In this document: piece after piece, positions 23,084 to 31,308 of the stretch
Numbering within the stretch: the stretch's first letter is position 1
Layout: every line of letters begins with the position of its first letter
DNA from: an uncultured Oscillibacter sp.
Lineage (GTDB): Bacteria > Bacillota > Clostridia > Oscillospirales > Oscillospiraceae
Length of the DNA: 40,069 bases
Reading direction: 5' to 3'
NCBI GenBank assembly: GCA_910587875.1
Contig: CAJUOD010000009.1
Span: forward strand, 1-40,069
Program-made: the position numbers and the translations under genes
Notes under the pieces: generated by a model
The model's database searches: none
What the model was told of the DNA's origin: nothing
The model's input: the letters and a program-made list of their open reading frames with translations, nothing else

Positions 23084-24091
23084 ATGAGCAAGCTCACCAT
23101 CCCCCAGGGCTACAAAATGCCCCTGAGCAACAACGAGCTCCAGCGGGCCATTGAGCTCATCCACGAGGACTTCCAGCGCAACCTCACCCTCCGGCTGAAT
23201 CTCCACCGGGTCTCCGCCCCCCTGTTCGTGGACGGGCGCACGGGACTGAACGACGACCTGAACGGCGTAGAGCGCCCCGTCTCCTTCGACATCCCCGACG
23301 TGGGCACCGAGGGGCAGGTGGTCCACTCCCTGGCCAAGTGGAAGCGCCTGGCCCTGAAGCGCTATGAGTTCCCCGTGGGTATGGGGCTCTTCACCGACAT
23401 GAACGCCATCCGCCGGGACGAGGTGGTGGACAATCTCCACTCCATTTACGTGGACCAGTGGGACTGGGAGAAGCACATCTCCCCCAAGGACCGGAATCTC
23501 CAGTATCTCAAGGACACCGTCCGGGACATCGTGGGGGCCCTGTGCGACACCGCCTCCGTCCTGCGCAACCACTTCCCCGCCCTGACCTTCCGGCCCGACC
23601 GGGACGTGTACTTCATCACCACCCAGGAGCTGGAGGACCGCTATCCCCACCTGGAGCCCGCGGAGCGGGAGACGGAGGTCTGCCGGAAGCACCGGACGGT
23701 ATTCCTCATGCAGATCGGCAAGACCTTGAAATCCGGCGCCCGCCACGACGGCCGGGCCCCGGACTACGACGACTGGGAGCTGAACGGGGACATCCTCATG
23801 TGGAATCCCACCCTCCAGCGGGCCTTTGAGGTCTCCTCCATGGGCATCCGGGTGGACGCGGCGGCCATGGACCGCCAGCTCACCGCCGCCGGGTGCGACC
23901 ACCGGCGGGAGCTGCCCTTCCATCAGATGCTCTTAAACGGCGAGCTGCCACAGTCCATCGGCGGCGGCATCGGCATGAGCCGGGTGTGCATGCTGCTGCT
24001 GGGGGCCTGCCACATCGGCGAGGTCCAGGCCAGCCTGTGGGATCAGGAGACCATCGAGGGCTGCGAGAAGGCGGGCATCACTTTACTTTGA
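23084..24091 (+). CDS. asnA: Aspartate-ammonia ligase
   Basis: A 335-residue ammonia-dependent asparagine synthetase, related to class II tRNA synthetases, that makes asparagine from aspartate, NH4+ and ATP. The N-terminal IPQGYKMPLSNNELQRAIELIH, the middle SFDIPDVGTEGQVVHSLAKWKR and the C-terminal GGGIGMSRVCMLLLGACHIGEVQ are family hallmarks. The length matches the usual 330. The ribosome site is weak (AAGGA 14 nt upstream), so translation may depend partly on the preceding gltX. It ends at a strong terminator. Confidence 0.95.
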   Translation: MSKLTIPQGYKMPLSNNELQRAIELIHEDFQRNLTLRLNLHRVSAPLFVDGRTGLNDDLNGVERPVSFDIPDVGTEGQVVHSLAKWKRLALKRYEFPVGMGLFTDMNAIRRDEVVDNLHSIYVDQWDWEKHISPKDRNLQYLKDTVRDIVGALCDTASVLRNHFPALTFRPDRDVYFITTQELEDRYPHLEPAERETEVCRKHRTVFLMQIGKTLKSGARHDGRAPDYDDWELNGDILMWNPTLQRAFEVSSMGIRVDAAAMDRQLTAAGCDHRRELPFHQMLLNGELPQSIGGGIGMSRVCMLLLGACHIGEVQASLWDQETIEGCEKAGITLL

Positions 24092-24107
24092 GTTACCGAG
24101 AACATAA

Positions 24108-24140
24108 AAAGGGCCGGCGGGAAAATCCCGCCGGTCCTTT
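24108..24140. terminator. Bidirectional terminator after asnA
   Basis: A 15-bp stem with one G-U pair (24108-24122 with 24126-24140), 3-nt loop, and T-rich ends on both strands, shared with the convergent anti-sigma-like gene. Confidence 0.92.
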
Positions 24141-24148
24141 TCCGTTCT

Positions 24149-25045
24149 TTATTGCTCTCCCTTGGGCCGGAGGGTAATTTCCTCGCCGTCCTCCGTCTCA
24201 TGGCGCTCAATGTCCCAGTCTCCCTCAGGGGCCGTCCGCTCGTTGGTCCAGCCGTCCATGCCGGTGGACTCCACAAAGGCGTCCGCCGCCGCCCGGTCCG
24301 CCTTGGCCGGGTCCAGGGGCAGGGTGAACAGGGCCTGGACCCCGGCGAAGTCCTCCGCGAAGGCGATGGTCCCGTCTTCCGCCACGGTGAAGATGTCGTT
24401 GCTGGGCGCGAATCCCTCATAGAAGGCCATGTAGACCGTGCGGTCCGCGAACATCTCAATGCTCTGGGTATCCAGCAGGTAATAATACATGCCGTCCTTG
24501 GCAAAGCCCTGTGCAAAGGCGCTCAGGGTCCAATTGTTCACCGCCGCGGGGGAACAGCCCGCCACCAGGGGGGTCATGGTGTAGCCGCTGAAATCGAAGG
24601 TCTCATTCTCCAGCGGCGTGCCGTCCAGCCGCCGCAGGGCCAGCACGGAATAGGTGTGGTCCTGCTCCAGGTCCTGGTTCAAAACGTCCAGGTTCCGCCC
24701 GGTGACCAGGCCCAGCAGGGTGATGGAGAAGTCCCCGCTCTCCACAGTCTCGTTGATTTCAATAGCGTCGGGGCCCTGGAACGCCTCCGCCAGCAGGGGC
24801 TGGTTGTGCTCCTCCGCCACCTGGGCGGGGGTGAGCCACATATAGGCGGCGGACACGGACACCGCCAGCAAGGCGATGCAGGCGGCGACCAGCACCGCGA
24901 TTTTTTTGGTTTTGCTGATAGTCATGTCAGTACGCTCCTTTTCCAATTCACGGGCGCGCTGTTGCAGCAGGTCCGCCGTCCGCTCCTGAAAGTCTGCGGA
25001 AAAGGAGAGCTCGTCAAAGGCCTTGCGGTAGTCTTCCCGGTTCAT
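24149..25045 (-). CDS. Membrane-anchored anti-sigma-like protein (DUF4179-like)
   Basis: A 298-residue protein with a cytoplasmic N-terminal part (1-45, helical, RKAFDELSFSADFQERTADLLQ), one transmembrane segment at about 48-68, and a large extracytoplasmic domain. This layout, and an ATGA overlap with the ECF sigma gene upstream, fits an anti-sigma factor that holds the sigma factor at the membrane. The N-terminal portion resembles DUF4179 proteins of Clostridia. The signal sensed is unknown. The call rests on topology and context, not on a clear zinc-finger anti-sigma motif, which is absent. Confidence 0.75.
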   Translation of the reverse strand: MNREDYRKAFDELSFSADFQERTADLLQQRARELEKERTDMTISKTKKIAVLVAACIALLAVSVSAAYMWLTPAQVAEEHNQPLLAEAFQGPDAIEINETVESGDFSITLLGLVTGRNLDVLNQDLEQDHTYSVLALRRLDGTPLENETFDFSGYTMTPLVAGCSPAAVNNWTLSAFAQGFAKDGMYYYLLDTQSIEMFADRTVYMAFYEGFAPSNDIFTVAEDGTIAFAEDFAGVQALFTLPLDPAKADRAAADAFVESTGMDGWTNERTAPEGDWDIERHETEDGEEITLRPKGEQ

Positions 25046-25524
25046 ACAACGTCCTCCTTCAGCATCTGCCGCAGCCGCTCCCGGCCGCGGGCCAGGCGGG
25101 TGCCCACCGTGGCGGCGGGCAGGCCCAGCAGTTTGGCAATTTCCTTGATGGAATATCCCTCGTAGTAGTGGAGATGGATCACGGCCCCGTACATCTCGGG
25201 CAGGGCCCGGACGGCGGAGCGGAGCTCCTCGCCGGGGCTCTCCGGGGCCATGGGCTCGGCCACGTCCTCCAGGGGGATGTTCCGCTGTTCCGCCTTCCGG
25301 CGGATGTCGCTTGCGCGCTGAAGGGTGGTGCGGATCAGCCAGGCCTTCTCATGCTCCCCGTCCCGGAACGCGGGCCGGGCGGTAAGCAGGCGCAGAAACG
25401 CCTCCTGTACCGCGTCCTCCGCGTCGGCGGCGGAGCCCAGGCGGACGCTGGCCAGCCGCAGCAGCATGTCGCTGTAATCCGCCACGATACGGCTGATGGT
25501 TTCATCGGTACCAAATGGAGCCAC
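25042..25524 (-). CDS. ECF-type RNA polymerase sigma factor
   Basis: A 160-residue sigma-70-family factor with only regions 2 and 4. Region 2 is near residues 15-75 (LGSAADAEDAVQEAFLRLL, then WLIRTTLQRASDIRRK), and region 4 is near 105-155 (LPEMYGAVIHLHYYEGYSIKEIAKLLGLPAATVGTRLARGRERL) with a helix-turn-helix. GTG at 25524 is chosen because AAGGGAG lies 8 nt upstream; a longer frame lacks a ribosome site. It is coupled to its membrane partner and divergent from glgX. A TATAAT lies upstream at minus-strand 25607-25612 but without a good -35. Confidence 0.87.
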   Translation of the reverse strand: MAPFGTDETISRIVADYSDMLLRLASVRLGSAADAEDAVQEAFLRLLTARPAFRDGEHEKAWLIRTTLQRASDIRRKAEQRNIPLEDVAEPMAPESPGEELRSAVRALPEMYGAVIHLHYYEGYSIKEIAKLLGLPAATVGTRLARGRERLRQMLKEDVV

Positions 25525-25636
25525 GCTCCTCACTCCCTTCTGCCTATAACACGGCTGGGGGCCGGGGGATTTTTCATCCGCCGGAAAATTTTTGGAAACG
25601 GCCCTCCTATTATAAATCGTCCTTTCTACCAAACAC

Positions 25637-25654
25637 TTTGTGGAATCTCACAAA
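25637..25654. promoter_or_regulatory. Perfect inverted repeat between the sigma gene and glgX
   Basis: TTTGTG-GAATCT-CACAAA has perfect 6-bp arms and lies 15 bp upstream of the glgX -35 box, in the space shared with the divergent sigma operon. It looks like a repressor or activator site. The arm spacing is 2 bp shorter than in a Rex site, and it does not match a CcpA cre box. Confidence 0.4.
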
Positions 25655-25668
25655 AAGGGAAAAAAGCT

Positions 25669-25697
25669 ATGACAAATCTGAGGGTATGTTGTATAAT
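25669..25697 (+). promoter_or_regulatory. glgX promoter
   Basis: ATGACA (25669-25674, 5/6), 17 bp, perfect TATAAT (25692-25697), giving a leader of about 40 nt before the GTG start of glgX. Confidence 0.8.
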
Positions 25698-25743
25698 GGG
25701 ACCGTATTCTACAGCCGCCGGAGCGGCTAGGAAGGAGTTCCCG

Positions 25744-27867
25744 GTGAAAACACAGGACAACATCCCGGCCCAGACGGCCGTTTCCGAAACCCCCGCGGTA
25801 GCTCTGCCCCGCACCATCCACCTGATCCCCATGGACCACCTGAACGGCTTCGACGTGCGGCCGGGCTTTTATGAAATCAACGGCGCCACCGCCATCCCCG
25901 GCGGCGTGAACTTCACGGTCCACTCCCACGGAGCCACATCCATCGAGCTGCTTCTCTTCCACCGGGGGGAGGAAGAACCCTACGCCGTCCTCCCCTTCCC
26001 GGACCGCTACCGCATCGGCAACGTGTACTCCATGATCGTCTTCAAGCTGAATATTGAGGAATTTGAGTACGCCTACCGGGTGGACGGGCCCCGGGACGCG
26101 GAGAAGGGCCTGATCTTCGACAAGACGAAATACCTGCTGGACCCCTACGCCCGGGCGGTGACGGGGCAGAGCCAGTGGGGGGTCAAGCCTGCCATGGACC
26201 AGCATTACAAGGCCCGGGTGGTCAAGGACGACTTCGACTGGGGCAACATGCCCCGGCCCCTGATCCCCATGGAGGACCTGGTGATCTACGAGCTCCACGT
26301 CCGGGGCTTCACCATCCACAACTCCTCCGCCGTGGCAGCGCCGGGGACCTTCGAGGGCCTGCGGGAGAAAATCCCCTACTTAAAGGAGCTGGGCGTCAAC
26401 GCCGTGGAGCTTATGCCCATCTTCGAGTTCGACGAGATGCAGGACGCCCGGCAGGTGGACGGGGAACAGCTCTACAACTACTGGGGCTACAACACCGTCA
26501 GCTTCTTCGCCCCCAACACCAGCTACGCCTCCGGCCTGGAGTACAACCGGGAGGGCAACGAGCTGAAACGCCTCATCCAGGACTGCAACGAAAACGGCAT
26601 CGAGGTCTATCTGGACGTGGTCTTCAACCACACGGCGGAGGGAAACGAGGACGGGCCCTTCTTCTCCTTCAAGGGCTTTGACAACAACATCTACTACTTA
26701 CTCACCCCCGGTGGACAGTACTACAATTTCAGCGGCTGCGGAAACACCCTGAACTGCAACCACCCCATTGTCCACCAGATGATCATCGACTGCCTGCGGT
26801 ACTGGGTCACCACCTACCACATCAGCGGCTTCCGCTTCGATCTGGCCTCCATCCTGGGCCGGAACGAGGACGGCACCCCCATGCACAAGCCCCCCCTGCT
26901 CCAGGCCATGGCCTTCGACCCCATCCTGGGGGACGTGAAGCTCATCGCCGAGGCCTGGGACGCCGGCGGACTCTATCAGGTGGGCAGCTTCCCCGCCTGG
27001 AACCGCTGGGCGGAGTGGAACGGCCGCTACCGGGACGACATGCGCCGCTACCTCAAGGGCGACGCGGGCTGCGCCCAGGCCGCCGCCCTGCGGATGGTGG
27101 GCTCTAGGGACATTTACCAGTCCGGCGAGCGGAAGAACGCCTCGGTGAACTTCATCACCTGCCACGACGGCTTCACCCTCTGGGACCTGTACTCCTACAA
27201 CGTGAAGCACAATGAAAAAAACGGCTGGGGAGGAACGGACGGAGCCAACGACAACAACAGCTGGAACTGCGGAATCGAGGGCCCCACGGACGACCCGGAG
27301 ATCGCCGCCCTCCGGCGGCGGATGTGCCGCAATGCCTTCGCCCTCTTGATGTGCAGCCGGGGCATCCCCATGTTCCTGGCGGGGGATGAGTTCTGCAACA
27401 CCCAGTTTGGAAACAACAACGCCTACTGCCAGGACAACCTGACCAGCTGGCTGGACTGGCGCATGCTGGAGACTAACCGCGATATGTTCCGCTTCTTCCA
27501 GTTCATGATCGCCCTGCGCAAGCGCTTCCGCATCCTCCGGGCCAACCTCTCAGACGGGTACTACGGCTTCCCCGACGTGAGCTTCCACGGCGTCGCCCCC
27601 TGGCACACCCAATTTGAGGACCATGAGCGCTATGTGGGCGTGCTCTTCGCCGGGCAGGCGGAGGGGGAGGCCCCTCAGATTGTCTACACGGCCTCCAACG
27701 CCTACTGGAAGTCCCTGGAGGTGGAGCTGCCGGAGCTGCCCCGCAACCTGATCTGGGAGCAGATCGCGGACACCTGGGAGGCGCGCCAGTCCGCCGTGAA
27801 CATCCCCGACGGCCGGTTCTCCATCGGTCCCCGGAGCGTGAAGGTCTTCGCCGCCCGGCCCCGGTGA
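25744..27867 (+). CDS. glgX: Glycogen debranching enzyme / isoamylase-type alpha-1,6-glucosidase
   Basis: A 707-residue GH13 enzyme that hydrolyses alpha-1,6 branches of glycogen or limit dextrins. An N-terminal CBM48-like beta-sandwich (about 20-150) precedes the TIM barrel: DVVFNHTAEGNEDGP, the nucleophile in SGFRFDLASILGRNE, the acid/base in LIAEAWDAGGLYQVG, and FITCHDGFTLWDL. The start is GTG at 25744, with AAGGAG 6 nt upstream; the longer open frame has no ribosome site. It stands alone rather than in a glg operon. Isoamylase and pullulanase activities cannot be told apart here. Confidence 0.9.
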   Translation: MKTQDNIPAQTAVSETPAVALPRTIHLIPMDHLNGFDVRPGFYEINGATAIPGGVNFTVHSHGATSIELLLFHRGEEEPYAVLPFPDRYRIGNVYSMIVFKLNIEEFEYAYRVDGPRDAEKGLIFDKTKYLLDPYARAVTGQSQWGVKPAMDQHYKARVVKDDFDWGNMPRPLIPMEDLVIYELHVRGFTIHNSSAVAAPGTFEGLREKIPYLKELGVNAVELMPIFEFDEMQDARQVDGEQLYNYWGYNTVSFFAPNTSYASGLEYNREGNELKRLIQDCNENGIEVYLDVVFNHTAEGNEDGPFFSFKGFDNNIYYLLTPGGQYYNFSGCGNTLNCNHPIVHQMIIDCLRYWVTTYHISGFRFDLASILGRNEDGTPMHKPPLLQAMAFDPILGDVKLIAEAWDAGGLYQVGSFPAWNRWAEWNGRYRDDMRRYLKGDAGCAQAAALRMVGSRDIYQSGERKNASVNFITCHDGFTLWDLYSYNVKHNEKNGWGGTDGANDNNSWNCGIEGPTDDPEIAALRRRMCRNAFALLMCSRGIPMFLAGDEFCNTQFGNNNAYCQDNLTSWLDWRMLETNRDMFRFFQFMIALRKRFRILRANLSDGYYGFPDVSFHGVAPWHTQFEDHERYVGVLFAGQAEGEAPQIVYTASNAYWKSLEVELPELPRNLIWEQIADTWEARQSAVNIPDGRFSIGPRSVKVFAARPR

Positions 27868-27871
27868 GGGG

Positions 27872-27886
27872 GCAACTACCAGTTGC
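27872..27886. promoter_or_regulatory. Inverted repeat at the HTH gene promoter, possible operator
   Basis: GCAACT-ACC-AGTTGC, perfect 6-bp arms, ends directly before the -35 box of the following regulator gene. It is a candidate autoregulatory site. Confidence 0.4.
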
Positions 27887-27916
27887 TTGACGGCCCGTCC
27901 CCCGGCGTGGTAAGCT
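27887..27916 (+). promoter_or_regulatory. Possible promoter of the HTH/zinc-ribbon gene
   Basis: TTGACG (27887-27892, 5/6), 18 bp, TAAGCT (27911-27916, 4/6) with an extended TGG just before the -10 box. Confidence 0.5.
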
Positions 27917-27939
27917 GGACCCACAAAGGAGGCGGACCC

Positions 27940-28383
27940 ATGAACTTTAAAGACATCTTTACGGACCTGCGGAAAAAGGCGGGCCTTTCCCAAAACGACA
28001 TCGCGGAAAAACTCTTCGTCACCCGCCAGGCCGTGTCCCGCTGGGAACAGGGCGACACGGTGCCCGGGATCGAGACCTTACAGGCCATCTCCCAGCTCTT
28101 CGGTGTGACCATCAACGACCTGCTGGGCTACCCCACAGACCTCAGGTGTCAGAGCTGCGGCATGCCCCTCACCCCCGAGCACATGGGCCGGGAGGAGGAC
28201 GGAACCCTCAACGAGCACTACTGTGAGTGGTGCTGGAACAACGGGTCCTTCCTCCGGGACTGCACCATGGAGGAGATGGTGGAGCAGTGCCTCCCCCACA
28301 TGCCCGGGGACCCGGAGGCCAACCGGAAATACATGACGGACCTGCTGCCCACCCTGGACCGCTGGAAAAAGAAGGAAGCTTAA
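27940..28383 (+). CDS. HTH (XRE) regulator with C-terminal zinc ribbon
   Basis: A 147-residue protein. Residues 3-63 are an XRE/Cro-type helix-turn-helix (LSQNDIAEKLFVTRQAVSRWEQGDTVP) and residues 68-140 are a putative zinc-ribbon domain with C70-x2-C73 and C95-x2-C98. The combination is common in Clostridia, usually without known targets. ATG follows AAAGGAGG. The inverted repeat next to its own promoter suggests autoregulation. It has its own terminator and no obvious partner gene. Confidence 0.88.
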   Translation: MNFKDIFTDLRKKAGLSQNDIAEKLFVTRQAVSRWEQGDTVPGIETLQAISQLFGVTINDLLGYPTDLRCQSCGMPLTPEHMGREEDGTLNEHYCEWCWNNGSFLRDCTMEEMVEQCLPHMPGDPEANRKYMTDLLPTLDRWKKKEA

Positions 28384-28414
28384 AAAGGAGCGCCCTGACG
28401 GGCGCTCCTTTTTT
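28382..28414 (+). terminator. Terminator after the HTH gene
   Basis: A perfect 14-bp stem (28382-28395 with 28400-28413), TGAC loop and a six-T run, overlapping the stop codon of the gene. Confidence 0.93.
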
Positions 28415-28507
28415 GCGGGTAATTTTCAGACGCTTTCTGATTTCCGCTCAACGGAATCTGGAAGAAATCCGTTCACTATCGGCAAAACCGTGGATTGGCT
28501 CCATAAA

Positions 28508-28515
28508 ATAGCTAT
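28508..28515. promoter_or_regulatory. ATAGCTAT palindrome upstream of the NhaC-family promoter
   Basis: The 8-bp palindrome ATAGCTAT (10 bp, AATAGCTATT, with flanks) ends 23 bp before the -10 box. The same element at the same distance stands before the LysR gene (31187-31194). It is a candidate binding site for the neighbouring LysR-type regulator. Confidence 0.55.
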
Positions 28516-28544
28516 TACCGATTTCTGTCAAAACCTGTTATAAT
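28515..28544 (+). promoter_or_regulatory. Promoter of the NhaC-family transporter gene
   Basis: A perfect TATAAT (28539-28544) with a poor -35 TTACCG (28515-28520) 18 bp upstream. A weak -35 beside an upstream palindrome is typical of activator-dependent promoters. The leader is about 100 nt. Confidence 0.6.
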
Positions 28545-28647
28545 TTTGACCAAGAGAGAAGGAGACTCTCAGCGGAAAACTATGCAAACTATTCAATCAG
28601 GTGAAAGAAGGCGCATCCCAAAAGCGGTAAAGAAAAGGAGAATAGAA

Positions 28648-30078
28648 ATGGAACACAACTTGAACAAGAAGAGCAGCGCCCTGGCATTGGTCCCCTTTTT
28701 GATTTTCGTTGTCATCTATCTGGGCGCCGGCCTGATCCTCCAGGCCCAGGGCGTCGAAATGGCGTTCTACCAGTTCCCCTCCGTCACCGCCATGTTCATC
28801 GCCCTGCTGGTGGCCTTTGCCATCACCAAGGGCTCCCTTGACGAGCGCTTCGCCATCTTTGCCCGGGGCGCGGCCAACATCGACGTGCTGACCATGCTGA
28901 TGATCTACCTGCTGGCCGGCGCGTTCTCCGGCGTGGCCGCCGCCATGGGCGGACGGGACGCCACCGTCAACCTGGGCCTCTCCCTGATCCCCGTGCAATT
29001 CCTGGCCGCCGGCGTGTTCATCATCTCCGCCTTCATGGGCACGGCCACGGGCACCTCCATGGGCACCATCGGCGCCATCGTCCCCATCGCCGTGGGCGTG
29101 GCGGACAAGGGCGGGCTGTCCATCCCCCTGATGGTGGGCGCCTGCGTGGGCGGCGCCATGTTCGGCGACAACCTGTCCATGATCTCCGATACCACCATCG
29201 CCGCCACCCGCTCCCAGGGCTGCGAAATGCGGGATAAGTTCCGGGTGAACTTCTTCATCGCCCTGCCCGCCGCCCTCATCACCCTGGTGGTCCTGCTGAT
29301 TGTGGGCCGTCCCGAGACCGTCACCAGCATGGGCGACCTCCAGTACAGCATCATCAAGGTGGTTCCCTACCTGCTGGTCCTGATCCTGGCCCTCATCGGC
29401 ATGAACGTGTTCCTGGTGCTGACCATCGGCATCTTTGTGGCCGGCCTGGTGGGCATCGTCACCGGCTCCCTGGATCTCTTCGGCTTCGCCCAGGCCATCT
29501 GGAACGGCTTCACCGGCATGAACGAGGTCTTCTTCCTGACCCTGTTCTGCGGCGGCATGGGAGAAATGGTCACCCACAACGGAGGCATCAACTGGCTGAT
29601 CAACAGCCTCCGGGGCATGATGAAGGGCAACAAATCCGCCCAGGTGGGCATCGCCGCCCTGGTCTCCCTGGCGGACTGCGCCACGGCCAACAACACGGTG
29701 GCCATCGTCCTGAGCGGAAACATGGCCAAGGAAATCAGCCACGAGTACAAGGTGGATCCCCGGCGCACCGCCTCCCTGCTGGACGTGTTCTCCTGCGTAT
29801 TCCAGGGCATCATCCCCTACGGCGCCCAGCTGCTGTCCGCCGCGGCCCTGACCACCGCCTACGGCGTGGCCATCAACCCCACGGACATCATCCCCAACCT
29901 GTGGTACTGCTGGGTGCTGGCCATCGTGGGCATCGCGTCCATCTTCCTCCCCTTCTCCGACGGGACCTGCAAGAAGGACCCCTGGAACTGGGAGTATGAC
30001 GTGGCCGAGTCCGGCGTGGCCGCCAAGAAGGCCCTGCTGGAGGCTGAGAAGGCCATCGAGAAGGAGCACACCATCTGA
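28648..30078 (+). CDS. NhaC-family Na+-coupled transporter
   Basis: A 476-residue polytopic protein with about 11-12 hydrophobic segments. FMGTATGTSMGTIGAIVPIAVGVADKGG and GACVGGAMFGDNLSMISDTTIAATRSQGC are characteristic of the NhaC ion-transporter superfamily. NhaC members exchange Na+ for H+, and some (MalN, MetT) carry organic acids or, by prediction, methionine. ATG at 28648 follows AAAAGGAG; a longer in-frame extension is ignored. It is convergent with a LysR gene and shares a promoter element with it, and methionine gamma-lyase lies just beyond. Methionine uptake or its antiport is therefore plausible (inference). Confidence 0.85.
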   Translation: MEHNLNKKSSALALVPFLIFVVIYLGAGLILQAQGVEMAFYQFPSVTAMFIALLVAFAITKGSLDERFAIFARGAANIDVLTMLMIYLLAGAFSGVAAAMGGRDATVNLGLSLIPVQFLAAGVFIISAFMGTATGTSMGTIGAIVPIAVGVADKGGLSIPLMVGACVGGAMFGDNLSMISDTTIAATRSQGCEMRDKFRVNFFIALPAALITLVVLLIVGRPETVTSMGDLQYSIIKVVPYLLVLILALIGMNVFLVLTIGIFVAGLVGIVTGSLDLFGFAQAIWNGFTGMNEVFFLTLFCGGMGEMVTHNGGINWLINSLRGMMKGNKSAQVGIAALVSLADCATANNTVAIVLSGNMAKEISHEYKVDPRRTASLLDVFSCVFQGIIPYGAQLLSAAALTTAYGVAINPTDIIPNLWYCWVLAIVGIASIFLPFSDGTCKKDPWNWEYDVAESGVAAKKALLEAEKAIEKEHTI

Positions 30079-30088
30079 TAAAACCGCT

Positions 30089-30116
30089 GAAGCGCGCCGG
30101 ATTTCCGGCGCGCTTC
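30089..30116 (+). terminator. Terminator after the NhaC-family gene
   Basis: A perfect 12-bp stem (30089-30100 with 30105-30116), ATTT loop and a pyrimidine-rich TTCTTCTTC tail, 10 nt after the stop codon. Confidence 0.85.
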
Positions 30117-30159
30117 TTCTTCAAAATAAGGTCCTTTTTCCGCCCGGCGGCCCCACTCT

Positions 30160-31125
30160 CTACAGAGTCTCCTCCTTCCGGGACTGCCGGGCCTCGTTTG
30201 TAAACTGGATGGACTCCAGGATATTCTTCTCCAGCAGCGTCAAAAACCGCTCCGCCTGGGCGGAGAGCTTGACGCCCCTCAGGGCGATCCAGCCGATGCG
30301 GATGCCGCTTTTCTCCGCCAGGGGCAGGGTGATGAGCTTTCGGTAGCCGCTGCTCTTCGTAATCAGGCCGCTGCCCGTGGTAAACCCGTCGGTATAGGAC
30401 AGCACCCGGAGCATGGCGCTGCGGCTGTTCACCCGGATCTGCCGGGCGGGCTTCTTTAAGGACAGCATCCGGTACTCCTCGGAGAAATCCACCGCCACGC
30501 CCTGCTCCCGCTCGAAGGACACGTAGGGATAGCCCGCCAGGTCCGCCTCCGTCACCGCCGGACGCTCCGACAGGGGGTGTCCCAGGCGGACGTAGACGCA
30601 GGGGTCCACCTCGGCGATCTCGTGGAACACCAGGGCCCGGGAGTCCAGAAAGCGGAAAATCATCTTCTCCGTCAGCTCCGTCAGGCAGATGACGCCGATG
30701 TCCGCCCGGTGGTCATAGACGTCGTCGATGACCGCGTCCATATCCACCTCCCGGACGGAGAACTGGTAGCGGTTGGCCTCCGGGGCCTGGAGCAGCTCGA
30801 TGAAGGCGTCCTCCGTGAAGGGGTAGCGCTGGGAGGAGATGGAGAGATGGGTGGCCGGGGCGGCGTTGCGCGCCTCGCCATAGCGGGTCTCGATCCACTG
30901 CTTCTGCTCCAGCAGGGAGGCGGCGTAGCCCAGAAATTCCCGCCCGTCCGGCGTGAACTCCACGCCCCGGTTGCTGCGGACGAAGAACTGAATGCCCAGC
31001 TCCTCCTCCAGCTCCCGGATGGCGGTGGAGATGCCGGACTGGGAGAGGAACAGCTTGTTCGCCGCCTTATTGATGGAGCCGCATTTGGAGATCTCCACCA
31101 CATACATCAGCTGCTGAAAGGTCAT
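30160..31125 (-). CDS. LysR-type transcriptional regulator
   Basis: A 321-residue LTTR. The N-terminal winged HTH (MTFQQLMYVVEISKCGSINKAANKLFLSQSGISTAIRELEEELG) is followed by a linker helix and a two-lobed effector domain (about 90-300). The start at 31125 is preferred to the in-frame ATG at 31143, since a GGAGGGGG ribosome site lies between them. It is transcribed toward the NhaC-family gene and away from methionine gamma-lyase. An identical palindrome at its own promoter and at the NhaC promoter suggests autoregulation and control of that transporter. The inducer is unknown; an amino acid such as methionine is a reasonable guess. Confidence 0.9.
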   Translation of the reverse strand: MTFQQLMYVVEISKCGSINKAANKLFLSQSGISTAIRELEEELGIQFFVRSNRGVEFTPDGREFLGYAASLLEQKQWIETRYGEARNAAPATHLSISSQRYPFTEDAFIELLQAPEANRYQFSVREVDMDAVIDDVYDHRADIGVICLTELTEKMIFRFLDSRALVFHEIAEVDPCVYVRLGHPLSERPAVTEADLAGYPYVSFEREQGVAVDFSEEYRMLSLKKPARQIRVNSRSAMLRVLSYTDGFTTGSGLITKSSGYRKLITLPLAEKSGIRIGWIALRGVKLSAQAERFLTLLEKNILESIQFTNEARQSRKEETL

Positions 31126-31157
31126 AGCCTCTTCCCCCTCCATGAAATTTCAGGGGT

Positions 31158-31186
31158 ATTATAAAGCATTTCCGGGGGAATGTCAA
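31158..31186 (-). promoter_or_regulatory. Consensus promoter of the LysR gene
   Basis: On the minus strand perfect TTGACA (31181-31186), 17 bp, perfect TATAAT (31158-31163), about 32 bp before the start codon. A full-consensus promoter for a regulator gene implies it is held down by repression. Confidence 0.88.
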
Positions 31187-31194
31187 ATAGCTAT
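31187..31194. promoter_or_regulatory. ATAGCTAT palindrome abutting the LysR promoter
   Basis: ATAGCTAT touches the upstream end of the LysR -35 box, 23 bp from the -10 box. Element and spacing are the same as before the NhaC-family gene. It is a candidate autoregulatory site. Confidence 0.55.
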
Positions 31195-31308
31195 CACTTA
31201 AAACGCTAACAAATCCCCAAAAACTCATACTAACACCCTGTCGAAAAAGATGGTATGCTTATTATTGGAAGTTGACAAAAAACCGGAGCACCGCTCTCCA
31301 GTCCCTGG

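Noticed and set aside
25637..25654. Rex or CcpA site upstream of glgX
   Set aside because: The arms of TTTGTG/CACAAA are 2 bp too close for Rex, and the centre lacks the CG of a cre box. It is kept only as an unassigned inverted repeat.
28597..30069. 490-codon His/Gly/Asp-rich minus-strand frame opposite the NhaC-family gene
   Set aside because: It is a low-complexity translation opposite a gene with clear family motifs, with no ribosome site and no promoter pointing at it.
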